Positions 10,918-20,828 of a stretch of DNA of 64,000 nucleotides are shown one piece after another (position 1 is the stretch's first letter; each line of letters starts with the position of its first letter). The notes under the pieces are model-generated. The model saw nothing but the letters and a program-made list of their open reading frames with translations. It did not search any database and was not told the DNA's origin. The position numbers were made by a program, and so were the translations under genes. The DNA comes from Hermetia illucens (lineage: Eukaryota; Arthropoda; Insecta; Diptera; Stratiomyidae), in contig NC_051850.1 of NCBI RefSeq assembly GCF_905115235.1, forward strand, positions 25,111,010-25,175,009. The letters are read 5' to 3'.

Positions 10918-12500
10918 ATAAAAACGAGATCAGGGAAGCAAAAGAGTGCAGATTCGTGGAGTTCTTGGAAGGAAACGAACAAACGAGAGAAGCAGCCAGG
11001 CTGTATAAAGCTATAACCAAAGATAGATTCAGTCTGTCTGATGGGGCATTTACCGAGAATAAGGAAGACAAAGCATCTGTTGTTTTTCCCGGTGTCATAA
11101 CTAACGGCGGGGGCGACAACATTCAAATAACGAATGGAAGGAGGAAAACGGAGAACTGGAGGTATGCTCGAAAGCTAGGCTAAGATGGACAGTGGGAACC
11201 TTTAAAACATTCAAATCTGTCGAAGAAGATGGCATTCTCTCAGCACTCCAGAGAGGTCCGAAAATCGTCTTGGAATCTCTCGTAAAAGCGGCAAGGGACA
11301 GAATAGCCGTGGGATATATACTAAGGGACAAGACATATGGAAGAGACGGGAAAAATGGTATGCATTTCAAAAGCGGGTAAGAAAGATTCTTTTTGTCACC
11401 CTAAATTTTCAGACCAATTTGCCTTACATCATTCGTACTCAAAATAATGGAAGAAGTCATAGACAACTATATTAAAACTAATGTTCAAAACCTCTATGTC
11501 CGTGTCGGTATGCTGCAAGACAGTCAATCGAAACAACTGACGGGTGTATTAAGGGATACCATAGAAACAATGGTTACCACTGTGAACGTTCTTGAGCATC
11601 GAAGGAGCAATCTGGCCTTCTGGATGGGCAGAATTTTAAAGACTATGCAAAAGAGATTCACCGATAGATAAAAATTCCTTTGGTATTAATACTACTCATG
11701 GTTTGAGGTGTGAGGTACTATTACCACTAATGTGGACTATAGTTGTTGATGGTAGTTGGTGAACTCTAAGGTGAATACTGGACTACAAGTCCAGCGTCTC
11801 GCAAAAGACATTGTTACCTTAGGAAGGCGGGGTGCGCACAAATCCAGCCAAAGTCACCATAGTAGCATTCATTAGGAAGGGAAACATTGATCACCTGAGA
11901 GCTATTTGGTTACATGGCATGGAGGTCAAACGAGAAACAGAGGTTACATATTTGGGATTTACACTAGACCCAAAAAATACTCTGGATACTCTGGAGATAC
12001 CATTTTGGATATAATAATAATAAACGTTGGCGCAACAATCCAATTGGATCAGGGCCTTCAAGTTTGTTAGAGCACTTCATTCAAGACCGTAACGGTACAT
12101 GATAGGATTACGGTACCCTATAGGAGGCAATGTGGTTAGCATTGCGTTCGCGCGAGATTATTACCCTGATTTGACTCAGGTACTTATTCACAACTGAGTC
12201 GACTGGCATCCGACGTCGAATCACGATACAAATCCCACTGCCACCAGTGAGATTTGAACCGCGACTTGCTTTCCGTATTTGTGTTCTAATCACTCAGCTA
12301 TCCGGACAAGGATTTTGGATATACACAGCAATAATAACGTCAACGGTTATGTACGATGCAATGATCTGACCAGAAAGAACCGAACTCAGCAAAGCTGCCA
12401 GGGATTTACACAAATTTCAAAGACTGTATATATGGTGGCCTTTGACCATTTTGTGGAGTATAGCGCGTCAAACACACCAACGCGTCATAGCTCGCGATTA
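10918..12500 (+). mobile_element. LOA/Jockey-type LINE ORF2 fragment, interrupted by a SINE
   Basis: Pieces of an ORF2 are visible: A-A-R-L-Y-K-A-I-T-K-D-R-F-S-L-S near 11000, F-K-T-F-K-S-V-E-E-D-G-I-L-S-A-L near 11200, L-E-S-L-V-K-A-A-R near 11270, and the post-catalytic V-T-Y-L-G-F-T-L-D-P-K near 11945. After the SINE at 12014-12311 the coding trace resumes with Y-T-A-I-I-T-S-T-V-M-Y-D-A near 12320, which matches the region that normally follows. The catalytic palm is largely lost. The clade is inferred from the linker and palm motifs; Jockey proper is possible. Confidence 0.55.
12014..12311 (-). mobile_element. tRNA-derived SINE, copy 1 (full length, with target-site duplication)
   Basis: Minus-strand, about 298 bp. 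The head is tRNA-like (G-T-C-C-G-G-A-T-A-G-C-T-G-A-G-T at 12311 downward, slightly decayed), with a body shared by four other copies and a tail of ATT repeats preceded by TTGTTGCGCCAACG. It is flanked by a perfect 12-bp duplication, ATTTTGGATATA, at 12002-12013 and 12312-12323. It sits inside the LOA-like ORF2 remnant and is therefore younger than it. Confidence 0.9.
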
Positions 12501-13960
12501 CCTGAAATGTCTTCAATTACCCCATGACTTCCCGGGAGTGTTTTGTTGATGCTTTTCTTCAGTTCAACCCTAGTTAGCTCTCTTTTCAAATCGAAAGCCA
12601 ATTGGTGAAGGTTCATGACCTGGTGAGAGAGCAAGCAGATGTCATCAGCGTAGTCGTGGTGTTTGAGGAAAGATGTCACCGATAACAGGCAGAGATAATA
12701 TCGGTGATAGGATACAACCCTGGCCGACTCCGCTTTGAACCTCAAAATCATCCGCAATTTTACCTGGCTGTATCAAGTGATATTTGGCGCCATCATATGT
12801 CGTTCTGATAATAGCTATTAGTTTCTCCGGAAGGCCTCTCCAGGGTAGAATACTCCACATACATTCCTTGTTCACGTTATCGAAAGCTTTCTCGAAATCG
12901 ATGACGATTAGATGCAGATAAGATCTAAATTCCGCGCACTGTTCCAAAATGATCCGTAGGATGTTGATGTGTTCAATGCAAAAGAATCCAACGTGGAAAC
13001 CATCTTGCTCCCTGTCAATCAAGCTTTTGAGATGTTCTTTGAAGCTTTCGAAGATTATTTTAGCTATTATGTTTACGTGTCCGGATAGCTGAGTGGTTAG
13101 AGCACAAAGCTGTCTTACGGAATGTAACGGTTCAAATCTCACTGGTGGCAGTGGAATTCGTATCGTGATTTGTCGTCGGATACCAGTCGACTCAGCTGTG
13201 AATGAGTACCTGAGTTAAATCAGGACAATAATCTTGGGCGAGGGCAATGCTGACCACATTGCCTCCTACAGGGTACTATAATCCAGTAGAGTACCGTTAC
13301 GGTCTTGAATGAAGTGCTCTATCACACTTGAAAGCCCTGATCCAAATGGATTGGTGCGCCAACGATTATTATTATTATTATCTTGATGACGGCACTGAGC
13401 ATGCAGGTACCCCTTCAATTGTCACACTCAAAACGTGTGCCCTTTTTTAGAATCTTAACGACTATCTCCTTGTTCTACTCTCCGGGAAAGGTCTTGGATT
13501 CCCAAGACATCCGAACCAGTGGAAATAGCCAATCTGCAGGTGCAGTGATAAATAAGTCTGCGGAGAGACCATCAAGCCCAGCGGCGTTTGAATCCATTGA
13601 TCGCTGAAATGACTTCTATTCTACTTGGAGGAACAGTCCGTATCCGCATGTTACGATAACTGCTCATTTCATCCACAAGAGGAGGAACCTCACCGGAAGT
13701 AATACGGTTAGGAACCATGGTGAAGTGTCCTTTCCACCTCTTCAGTTGTCTATCATCTCTTCTCTTAAGATAGATATCTTATTTCGGAGTTGCTCCTAAA
13801 TCTCGAATCTGATTGTCCTGTGATCCGACATAGAGGACTCATCGACACCTTCAAATTCTTGATCTGTCAGTTTATTAGAGCACTCCTTAAAGTTATGGAT
13901 ATCTGGCTCGCTTGTCCCTGTTTGTTCATGGTTTTCATGAACGACTCCCAGCCATAGAGG
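12501..13960 (-). mobile_element. RTE-2 LINE, reverse transcriptase region, interrupted by a SINE
   Basis: On the minus strand, 13070 down to about 12501 encodes an RT core: H-L-I-V-I-D-F-E-K-A-F-D-N-V-N, then Q-S-G-V-G-Q-G-C-I-L-S-P-I, then a decayed Y-A-D-D-I-C-L-L-S-H (about 12650-12620, Y-A-D-D intact but in another frame). 13960 down to 13382 encodes the upstream linker and first RT blocks in pieces. SINE copy 2 (13077-13381) splits the element exactly inside the sequence encoding V-I-K-I-I-A-K-I-I. Several frame changes are present. Confidence 0.8.
13077..13381 (+). mobile_element. tRNA-derived SINE, copy 2
   Basis: Plus-strand copy with clear RNA polymerase III promoter boxes: A box TAGCTGAGTGG at 13086-13096 (matches the consensus TRGYNNARNGG) and B box GGTTCAAATCTC at 13129-13140 (one change from the usual GGTTCGAATC). 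The body is followed by T-T-G-G-T-G-C-G-C-C-A-A-C-G and an ATT tail (13364-13381). It splits the RTE-2 copy. Six bases (GTTTAC, 13071-13076) between the RTE-2 sequence and the SINE head belong to neither. A target-site duplication cannot be told apart from the ATT tail. Confidence 0.92.
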
Positions 13961-14440
13961 ATCTTAGGTATGAATATTGAAATGAGTATGAGTATTTTTA
14001 TAATAGGAAACACGGACGTGGTTGTTATAATGTTCGCTTCCTTCAGTTCGTACGGGAAGTTTGCCGATGGAGGTTACATATTTTGATTTACTTTCTTCTA
14101 TGACATCACAGTCTAATATCCGGCCTGGGTTAGCCTTTGTCTTCATCTTCACTCTTTTCGGTCTAACGATTGCTTCCTCTAATCCTGTTTCATGCAAGCG
14201 CCTGGGGATTTCTCTGCTATTCATACGACGTATTAGATGTACATTAACATTTTATTGCAATCTGCATAAGAGAACCGATCCTATATGTTTGTCTATTCTT
14301 AAACCATCAAGGTGATCACCTATGGTTACGGGAAAGGTAGTTTTGTGGTCATATCTTCTGATTGCGCTGTTCTTCTTCTTTAACCTTTGTCCCGTTCAGT
14401 AGTGAGGTCGGAACGTCTAGATAGAAATCGCCATTTTTTT
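13961..14440. other. No feature assigned
   Basis: Open frames on both strands (13964-14224 minus, 14061-14315 plus) overlap, and neither has a recognisable domain. The stretch may be leader sequence of the neighbouring RTE-2 copies, but I could not show that. Confidence 0.35.
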
Positions 14441-14750
14441 TCGATTATGGACCTGGGTGTAGCTGGGAGGCTCGCAAATAACCCCGATCAATATGGGGTT
14501 GAACAAATTGTGAAATAGGCTTCTTCAATGGTATAGTCACGTAATTCGCGCTAAAGAGAATTTCCTTGTCAAGATTGAACATCGAAATCAATGTTAAGCG
14601 ACCAAAAGGCCGGCGAAGTAACGGTAGCCTGACATGTTGGATGGTTTGCAAGCTACGTAACTGCATCCAAGTGAGGCCTTTGGTAGAACAAAGTTGCACA
14701 ACTGATCAAAATGAGCCGATCCTGGTTCTGAATGGGACTAAGGTAGAAGA
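14441..14750 (+). mobile_element. RTE-2 LINE, 3'-terminal fragment
   Basis: Carries the C-terminal tail of RTE-2 in broken frames: an I-x-x-x-V-x-R-P-K-G-R-R-S-N-G block near 14570-14610, then S-C-T-T-D-Q-N-E-P. These align with R-P-K-x-R-P-x-Q-W and the terminal R-R-A-D-P of the neighbouring copy at 14816-15550. It ends where a hairpin-family fragment begins (14751). Confidence 0.6.
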
Positions 14751-14815
14751 AACAAGTCGGGAAACCGGAAGCTTTACGCTTCAGGTATAAAAGGTTTTGT
14801 GTTTCCCTATGTGAG
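14751..14815 (+). repeat. Hairpin-ended repeat family, isolated 5' end
   Basis: About 65 bp matching the starts at 15718 and 51901: A-A-C-A-A-G-T-C-G-G-G-A-A-A-C-C-G-G, a small stem GAAGC...GCTTC, then AAGGTTTTGTGT. The rest of the repeat is missing. Confidence 0.7.
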
Positions 14816-15550
14816 GAGCATAACGTAGTTCTCCATTGGCTTATAGCATTGACCCGAGATATTTAAATCGCTCAGTTCTGGGCAGGTTACCACCATTGCC
14901 AGAACTCAGCGATTTAAATATCTGGAGGGGCCGATTACTGCCATTGAAAGAATCTCGAGGCAATGCTACCAGTCAATGGAGAATTGCGTAATGAAATGTT
15001 TCAAGCATTAACGCCACCTGGATGAAGTGGCATTCCGCAACTGGTGTTCTTTGTGATCGACGTATCAACGCACGTCCCAAATCCAAAATTTACTGCAATG
15101 TCGTCCGTCTGCCGCTCTCTATAGTTTGAGTGCTGACTATAAAGGACAATGAACGGCGTCTTGCGGTAATGGAGACGAAGATGTTGCATTGCACTGGTGG
15201 CGTGACACGGTTTGATCACGTCTGGAATGAGAATATCCGCGATCGATATGGGTTTGCACCGATCGTGGAAAAACTGCGAGAGAGAGGTTTTTGATGGTGT
15301 GGTCACATAATTCACGTTAACGAGAATTCAACAACCAATATTGGTCAGAACATCGAAGTCAATGGTAAGCAACCAAAAAGCCAGCCAAAACAATGGTCGC
15401 ATGATACACTGGATGGGGATTTAAAGGTCTCGCGATTACATCCTGATCAGTCATTTGATAAAATAAAATGACGAAACCGATCACGACGAGCCGACCCCGC
15501 TTGGGAACTGAAGGCTGAAGAAAAAGAAGATGTGAGGAGCGATGAGCCTG
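14816..15550 (+). mobile_element. RTE-2 LINE, 3' part with an inverted 5' segment
   Basis: From about 14892 on the plus strand the RTE-2 thumb and tail can be followed: R-F-K-Y-L near 14906, V-L-C-D-R-R-I-N-A near 15050, I-V-E-K-L-R-E-R near 15265, and the terminal R-R-A-D-P near 15495. The preceding 75 bases are an inverted copy of the same sequence, giving a large palindrome (arms AGATATTTAAATCGCTC/GAGTTCTGG at about 14856-14880 and 14898-14922). This is the layout left by 5' inversion during LINE insertion. Several frame changes are present. Confidence 0.75.
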
Positions 15551-16024
15551 ACAGTTCCGTGTCACATAGTTAAAAATTCTATTAGCATCTATTTTTTAGA
15601 AAGTAATTTAAATAAATCATTTGATGGAAAGCCCTGTATTGAAATAGTCAACCTCATACGCTTCACACTCTGAGTTTAATATTATTAGCAAATGCCAACA
15701 ATTTAACAATCAAATATAAACAAGTCGGAATACCGGAAGCTCGCACTTCGGGTATAAAGGTTTTGTGTTCATCTTATGTAAGAAATTTCAACGCACATTT
15801 CTCTATCCGTATATAGCTACAAATCCAACATAATCCTTTATATTTTTCCAAACTACGAGACATACGTACACATTACGCTCACCCTAAACAAACAAACTGC
15901 CTATTTCCGAATACTGTACACATATATGCATGTATATAAATTGATCGTACCCATATTTCCGATTTACTTCTTATATTTATCTGAATTAGGTACTACCCGC
16001 AAAGTTCATTAGCACGCATATACT

Positions 16025-17466
16025 TTTTTTTTTTTTTTTTTTTTTTTTTCGGCGTTGGAAGGTGGAAAGGTTCAAAACCTACTGCTGGCTCCTGCCACAC
16101 AGTTATGTGAGACTTCTACTCACTAAAACCACCTCCTTCTCATTCCACTCTCCCCACGGAACTCCTATCAAGTATTGCATCGCGGGGCTGGATCAGCTTT
16201 TAACTGCGGCTCATTATGGTTCTCTCCCTTCCTTGTTTTCGTCGTAGTTCTTCCTGCCTAAGCTGTTGGTGAATAGCTTGCAGTTCCCTTACAACCTGGT
16301 TCCAGGCATCCGTTGACTCCAGCATAAACTCCACAATGTTTTCGGGTGTTAAACGCCTGTCTGCGACCGCTTCCATTCTTGCTCGGTGCGCGGTGAACCT
16401 GGGGCAATCAAATATGACATGCTCCGCATTCTCAGCCACGTTACCACATCTTGGGCAGCATGGTGATTCGTCGTGACCAAATCGATGTAAATAGGCACGA
16501 TAACCTCCATGTCCACTCAAGAATTGTGTTAACTCGTGGCTTAATTCCCCATGGTTTCGTTCAAACCATCTCCGAATATCCGGAATGATGCGGTATGTCC
16601 AACGACCAGTTTGGGACTCGTCCCATCGCTGTTGCCACCGTTCGATAGATTCCCACCGTGCCAGCTGCCGTCGAAATGCGCTAGACTCTCCAGCTGCATA
16701 CGTTTTGTCGTAGAGTCGCCGACTTTCCTTCGCCAAGATGTCTATGGGGAGCATCCCTGCTAGTACATATGCCGCTTCTCCCGATGTTGTCCGATATGCA
16801 CTGCATACCCGGAGTGCACTTAATCGATATGCCATTCCCAATTTTCGGCAGTTCACTTTGTTATTCAGAGCAGTTGCCCAAACTGGAGCTGCGTAGAGTA
16901 GCACGGAGCTGACTACCCTGGAGAGCAGAAGACGTCGACTTTGTCTTGGCCCACCAATGTTCGGTAGTATCCTCGAGATCGTTGTAGCGATGGAAGACGC
17001 TTTAGTTGCGGCGTACTCAATGTGTCTTTTGAAGTTGAGTCTTCTGTCAATAATTACTCCCAAGTATTTGAGCGATGGTTGGGAGTAAATTGTTTTTCCG
17101 CCAGCTTTGATTTTCACAGTTGTGTTCTTTCTTCTCTTGCTAATGAGAACTACTTCTGTTTTATGCTCGGCAAGTGAAAGGCCAGAATTTCTCAACCAGG
17201 AATTGATCTCCCATATCGCTTCATTTGCATAGATCTCGATCTCGTCTTGGTGCTTTGCGACCACCGTTATTCCGATATCATCGGCGAAGCCAATAGTTGT
17301 CACGTTGTCCGGTAGGCGTAGCGTCAACACTCCATCGTACATAACTAGCCACAGCAAGGGACCCAGGACAGAACCCTGTGGCACTCCGCAAGTTGTCGGG
17401 AATATTTTTAGCCCATCGTCCGAGTCGCAGTAAAGTCTTCTCCCAAGGAGAAACTCGACCACAATG
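16025..17466 (-). mobile_element. R1-clade LINE, 5'-truncated, recent insertion with target-site duplication
   Basis: The 3' tail is a run of 26 T on the plus strand (16024-16049), a poly(A) tail on the minus strand. The body from 17466 down encodes the RT and C-terminal part of ORF2 in one uninterrupted frame. Flanks are a perfect 10-bp duplication, CGCATATACT, at 16015-16024 and 17467-17476. It is not in rDNA; the target is the hairpin-ended repeat. Intact truncated ORF plus perfect duplication mark a young insertion. Confidence 0.92.
16200..17466 (-). CDS. R1-clade ORF2 fragment: reverse transcriptase core and C-terminal zinc knuckle
   Basis: About 420 codons in frame. In order: G-V-P-Q-G-S-V-L-G-P-L-L-W (RT motif B-like), the active site I-G-F-A-D-D-I-G-I-T, the post-catalytic L-K-Y-L-G-V-I-I-D, the R1-typical I-L-P-N-I-G-G-P-R-Q-S-R-R-L-L-L block, H-G-x-L-S-H-E-L-T-Q-F-L-S-G-H-G, and the knuckle C-P-R-C-x(8)-H-V-I-F-D-C-P-R-F. 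The endonuclease and first RT motifs are missing because the element is 5'-truncated. The first ATG of the open frame (17471-17469) lies in the duplicated target DNA, so it is not an element start. The product would not be active alone. Confidence 0.9.
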
Positions 17467-18238
17467 CGCATATACTATATACCTACATACACACATGTCT
17501 GGTTGGAGTAATTGATATTCATATACAAATGATTAAAAAACTAAAACAAAATAATTCTTTGCGACCCCATCCATAACAACTCATTTCGTTGTGGTATTGA
17601 CGAAATGATATGTGATGATGACGTCATGCGGGTTGTAGAGTGCACGAAATTCACAAAACATGGTAAAGTTTTACCCCCTATAACTTTGTTAGTAATAATT
17701 GGATTTTCTTCAAACTTGACCAAACTGTGTACTATGTTCTTCACTATATGCATGCTAAATTTTGTACTTCTGGAATGAACATGAGGGGGGGTGCCGGGTA
17801 AATTTCTAAAATGTGGAAATATACTATTATTAACTTTATTTGTGCAGATATCGGAACCGGATATATTTTGAGGCCTAGATTTCGTAGAGATGCACCACTG
17901 TGATTTTTTTCAGATTTTTCGGTTGTATAGGTTCTGAGAACGAGACCTGTTACACTTTTTGGGGGTCATATTTTGAGCCCTCACTCCCCTATGTTTCACC
18001 CAAGATCAAATATTGAACCAGTTTCGAAAAGTACTAATTGAGACCTTTCATTTGATACCCCAGATGGCTACATTCTGTGAAAAAAAATTTTGCACCCTCC
18101 TTTCACATGTATGAGAAGCCCCCCCTTAAATTTAACACAAAATGGCGTCAGTTGCTGCATGTAAAGGGAACGGCAGATTACATACTCCTACCAATTTTCG
18201 TGACAATCGGTCCAGCCGTTTCCGAATAAATCGGCTGT

Positions 18239-18239
<1 letters not shown>

Positions 18240-18289
<50 letters not shown>

Positions 18290-18302
18290 GGACAGACAGA
18301 CA
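18240..18302 (+). repeat. GACA tetranucleotide microsatellite in the hairpin-ended repeat
   Basis: About 15 tandem GACA units with a single GACG interruption. The same microsatellite stands at the same place in the other long copy (about 59068-59117), so it is part of the family and not an independent expansion. Confidence 0.95.
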
Positions 18303-18347
18303 TCGAATCGATTCTAATAAGGTTTTGTTTCACACAAAACCTTAAAA

Positions 18348-18717
18348 AGAGATAGGGAGAATTAGATTCTTCTTGAATGGAATTTTAATATTTCACTCGA
18401 ATTTCAATTATTCTCGTTAATTAAGACGTCAGCATCTTATTTGTATCGCTTAGAATGCTGTTAAGTAGCACGAAATTGATAAGTTTGAACTGCTATAACT
18501 TTCCCAATAATAGTTGGATTTTCATGAAACTTGGCATATGTATGCTGTCCTCTATGTCGGTGCAAAATTTAGAACACTTAGGATGAACTTAAGGGGAGTT
18601 TTTTAGTCAATTTCTAAAAGTTGATAATATACTATTGTAAATTTTTTGAGCAGATACCGGAATAGGACATCTCTCGAAGATTAGATTTCACATAGTGTTT
18701 TACACAAAATCTTAAAA
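18348..18717 (+). repeat. Hairpin-ended repeat family, tandem unit 2 (short)
   Basis: Starts A-G-A-T-T-C-T-T-C-T-T-G-A-A-T-G and ends T-T-T-T-A-C-A-C-A-A-A-A-T-C-T-T. It shares GACGTCAGCATCT, GAACTGCTATAACTTT and the GCAGATACCGG block with unit 3. The region from the middle of the unit to the GACA microsatellite is missing. Confidence 0.75.
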
Positions 18718-19279
18718 AGGGCTGCAGATAAGTAGATTCTTCATAAATGCGACTTTAATATTTCACGCGAATGTCAATTATTCCGGGTAATTATGACGTC
18801 AGCATCTGATTTGCATGGCTTTGGAAGCGGTAAATTCGCGCGAAATTGCTAAGTTTGAACTGCTATAACTTTGGCGTTAATTACCAGATTTCCACGAAAT
18901 TTTGCATGTATGTACGAAATATTATCCTCTATGCTGGTATGGAAGTCCTAGGATGAATTTAAGGGGGGTTTTTCAGTAAATTTCCAAAAAGTAGTAATAT
19001 ACTATTAGTAAGTTTATTTGAGCAGATACCGGGATGGGACATATTTTGAGGCCTAGATTTCATCTAGGCGCACCACCCTGATTTTTTCCGGATTTTTATG
19101 TTGGGTAGTTTCCGAAAATGAGTTCTGTCTCACTTCAAGTGCGTACATTTTGACTCCTTACTCACGCACTTTCCAATTTATGCCAAAACTAATGTCAGTT
19201 TCGGAAAGTACAAATCGAGACCTTTCATTTGATACCCTACACAACTATGTCTGGTGTTTTACACAAAACCTTAAAAAAA
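18718..19279 (+). repeat. Hairpin-ended repeat family, tandem unit 3
   Basis: Same order of blocks as unit 2 but longer, with the CATTTTGAC...CTTTCATTTGATACC segment also found in unit 1 and at 58850. It ends ACACAAAACCTTAAAAA. No GACA run. Units 1-3 lie head to tail with no intervening sequence. Confidence 0.75.
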
Positions 19280-20828
19280 AATAATCAATTCTAGCAGTCA
19301 CTATCAGTAGGTTGGTGCCGTAACTACCTAGAGGTCATTAGACAAAATAAGGACAACCATTATCTTAATTGTGATTATTATGTAAAAATATAGTCGTACT
19401 AAAGCTGAATCGGCAATCATTTCTGTGTAGAATCGTGAGAAATGGGATTTTATTTGGGCTGCATATCTTTTTTTCAAAATGCATTTTCCATGTTAAATTG
19501 ACCAAAATAAAAGAGATTTGACAAATTTTAAATTTAACTAGAAGCAACTTGGCAAGCAGTACAAGATGCGAAATGCAATGTTATAAATTATTTTGTTTAT
19601 CTTGAATTAAGCCTCGACATTTTAAGTTATTCTTTTTAGTTGCATTCAAACAAGTAAATATCTCGTGACATTGTCGTTGAAAAGGGAACGTTGATCGATT
19701 GCAGCCAGTTAACATCAAACATTTTTAATCTTTCTTTGAAGCTGATATGACTCCAATAAACGTACGTAGGTAGGTCTCAGATTATCAAAAATAACAAGAG
19801 ATTTAGTCTGCTGGAGCACTTGCGCATTAAAGTCAACGTCAAGGCCGGAAAGTATTGTATTTTGCATATATCCACAGGCTCTTCATTGGCCTAGATTAGC
19901 TTCTTAGTGCTAAGGACTGAATACTTTTTAGATACGAAACATTTTATGACATCCGTTGACCCAACCATTAAATATTCAGCTTTCGGACTGGTAGCCACAG
20001 TTGAAGGTACACCATTGAAGTTATTCCAGTTAAAGTAAAAAAAAGTAATTTTATTATAATTTCCAATCTTGCTCTTCACACAGGCTACAGACATCTCAAC
20101 TTATCATATAAATCATATAAATTTGTTATACCCAGCTTTCCTTTTTATACTGCCACCGACAAAAACGTGAAATGGGAAATGATGACGATAGCTGATGCTG
20201 CTAATATGTAAGCCATTGAATGTGTTGATTGGGTCCGTTGACGTTTAGGCTGCGTCGTAATCGTTTAAAAGGATAATTTCGAGTTGTAGTTCTTTCACAG
20301 ATGGTATGTGATCATTCCAGCTGGCATTCTTGTCAGCCGCCATTATCCGGGGGATGCCCGAGGGTACCGATTTTTAGGCAGGAGTATTAAGACCGGCACT
20401 CATTAAAGCCCCCTTGTCGGTAATGGTTTACAGGCTGCAGATGGCTAAGCCGTCATCAGTCCCACATTCGGAGATCTTTGCTTTTGGTTCTAGTAAGAAA
20501 GTGCCACGGCGGCGCCTTCTGTGCAAGATGCGATGGCCTTCGGCCTTCTGTTTGGAAGCTTATATGCCTTCTGGTCTGAAGTTTATATGGCGCTGATGTG
20601 GCTGATATCATCACCTATATCTTGTGATGACGTCTTTTCATTAAAATTTGAATCCAGGTTTTGGTTCTATTAGAAATATGGTAAAAGTCCACCTTGGCTA
20701 GCCTGCCCACCACGATGACGCTCTGAATTGAATCCACAGGTGCCGAAAATATTGACGACATAAATGATGAAGATAAACTTTTGTTGCCTAGGTAAGAAAC
20801 CAAAACTCCGAGAAATACAGGAGTGGCA
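19280..20828. other. Unassigned, mostly AT-rich
   Basis: No ORF with a recognisable domain. 20280-20600 is more GC-rich than its surroundings and may be an unrecognised repeat; frames there are short and carry no motif I can name. Confidence 0.4.

Larger units (their letters stand above)
15718..18347 (+). repeat. Hairpin-ended repeat family, unit 1 (split by an R1-clade LINE)
   Basis: A noncoding interspersed repeat. It starts with C-A-A-G-T-C-G-G-x-A-T-A-C-C-G-G and AAGGTTTTGTGTT (15758-15770). It continues through conserved blocks such as TATAACTTTGTTAGTAATA and GATATCGGAACCGG, a GACA microsatellite, and ends with the hairpin AAGGTTTTGT...ACAAAACCTT (18319-18343). The same series of blocks occurs at 51901-52128 plus 58568-59160. 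An R1-clade LINE (16025-17466) splits it. No coding potential was found. The arrangement AAGGTTTTGTGT...ACACAAAACCTT could be terminal inverted repeats (MITE-like), or the 3' hairpin alone could be the functional end; class unresolved. Confidence 0.7.

Noticed and set aside
14061-14315. Hydrophobic plus-strand frame as a membrane protein
   Set aside because: An equally long minus-strand frame overlaps it, and neither has conserved motifs; the stretch lies among LINE fragments.
16024-17471. R1-type insertion in a ribosomal DNA unit
   Set aside because: The flanks are the interspersed hairpin-ended repeat; no rRNA sequence is present.
18240-18302. CRISPR-like or satellite array
   Set aside because: It is a plain GACA microsatellite at a fixed place in an interspersed repeat, without spacers.
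20280-20600. Possible coding or retroelement segment in a GC-richer patch
   Set aside because: No frame carries a motif I can name, and no partner sequence was found in the window.
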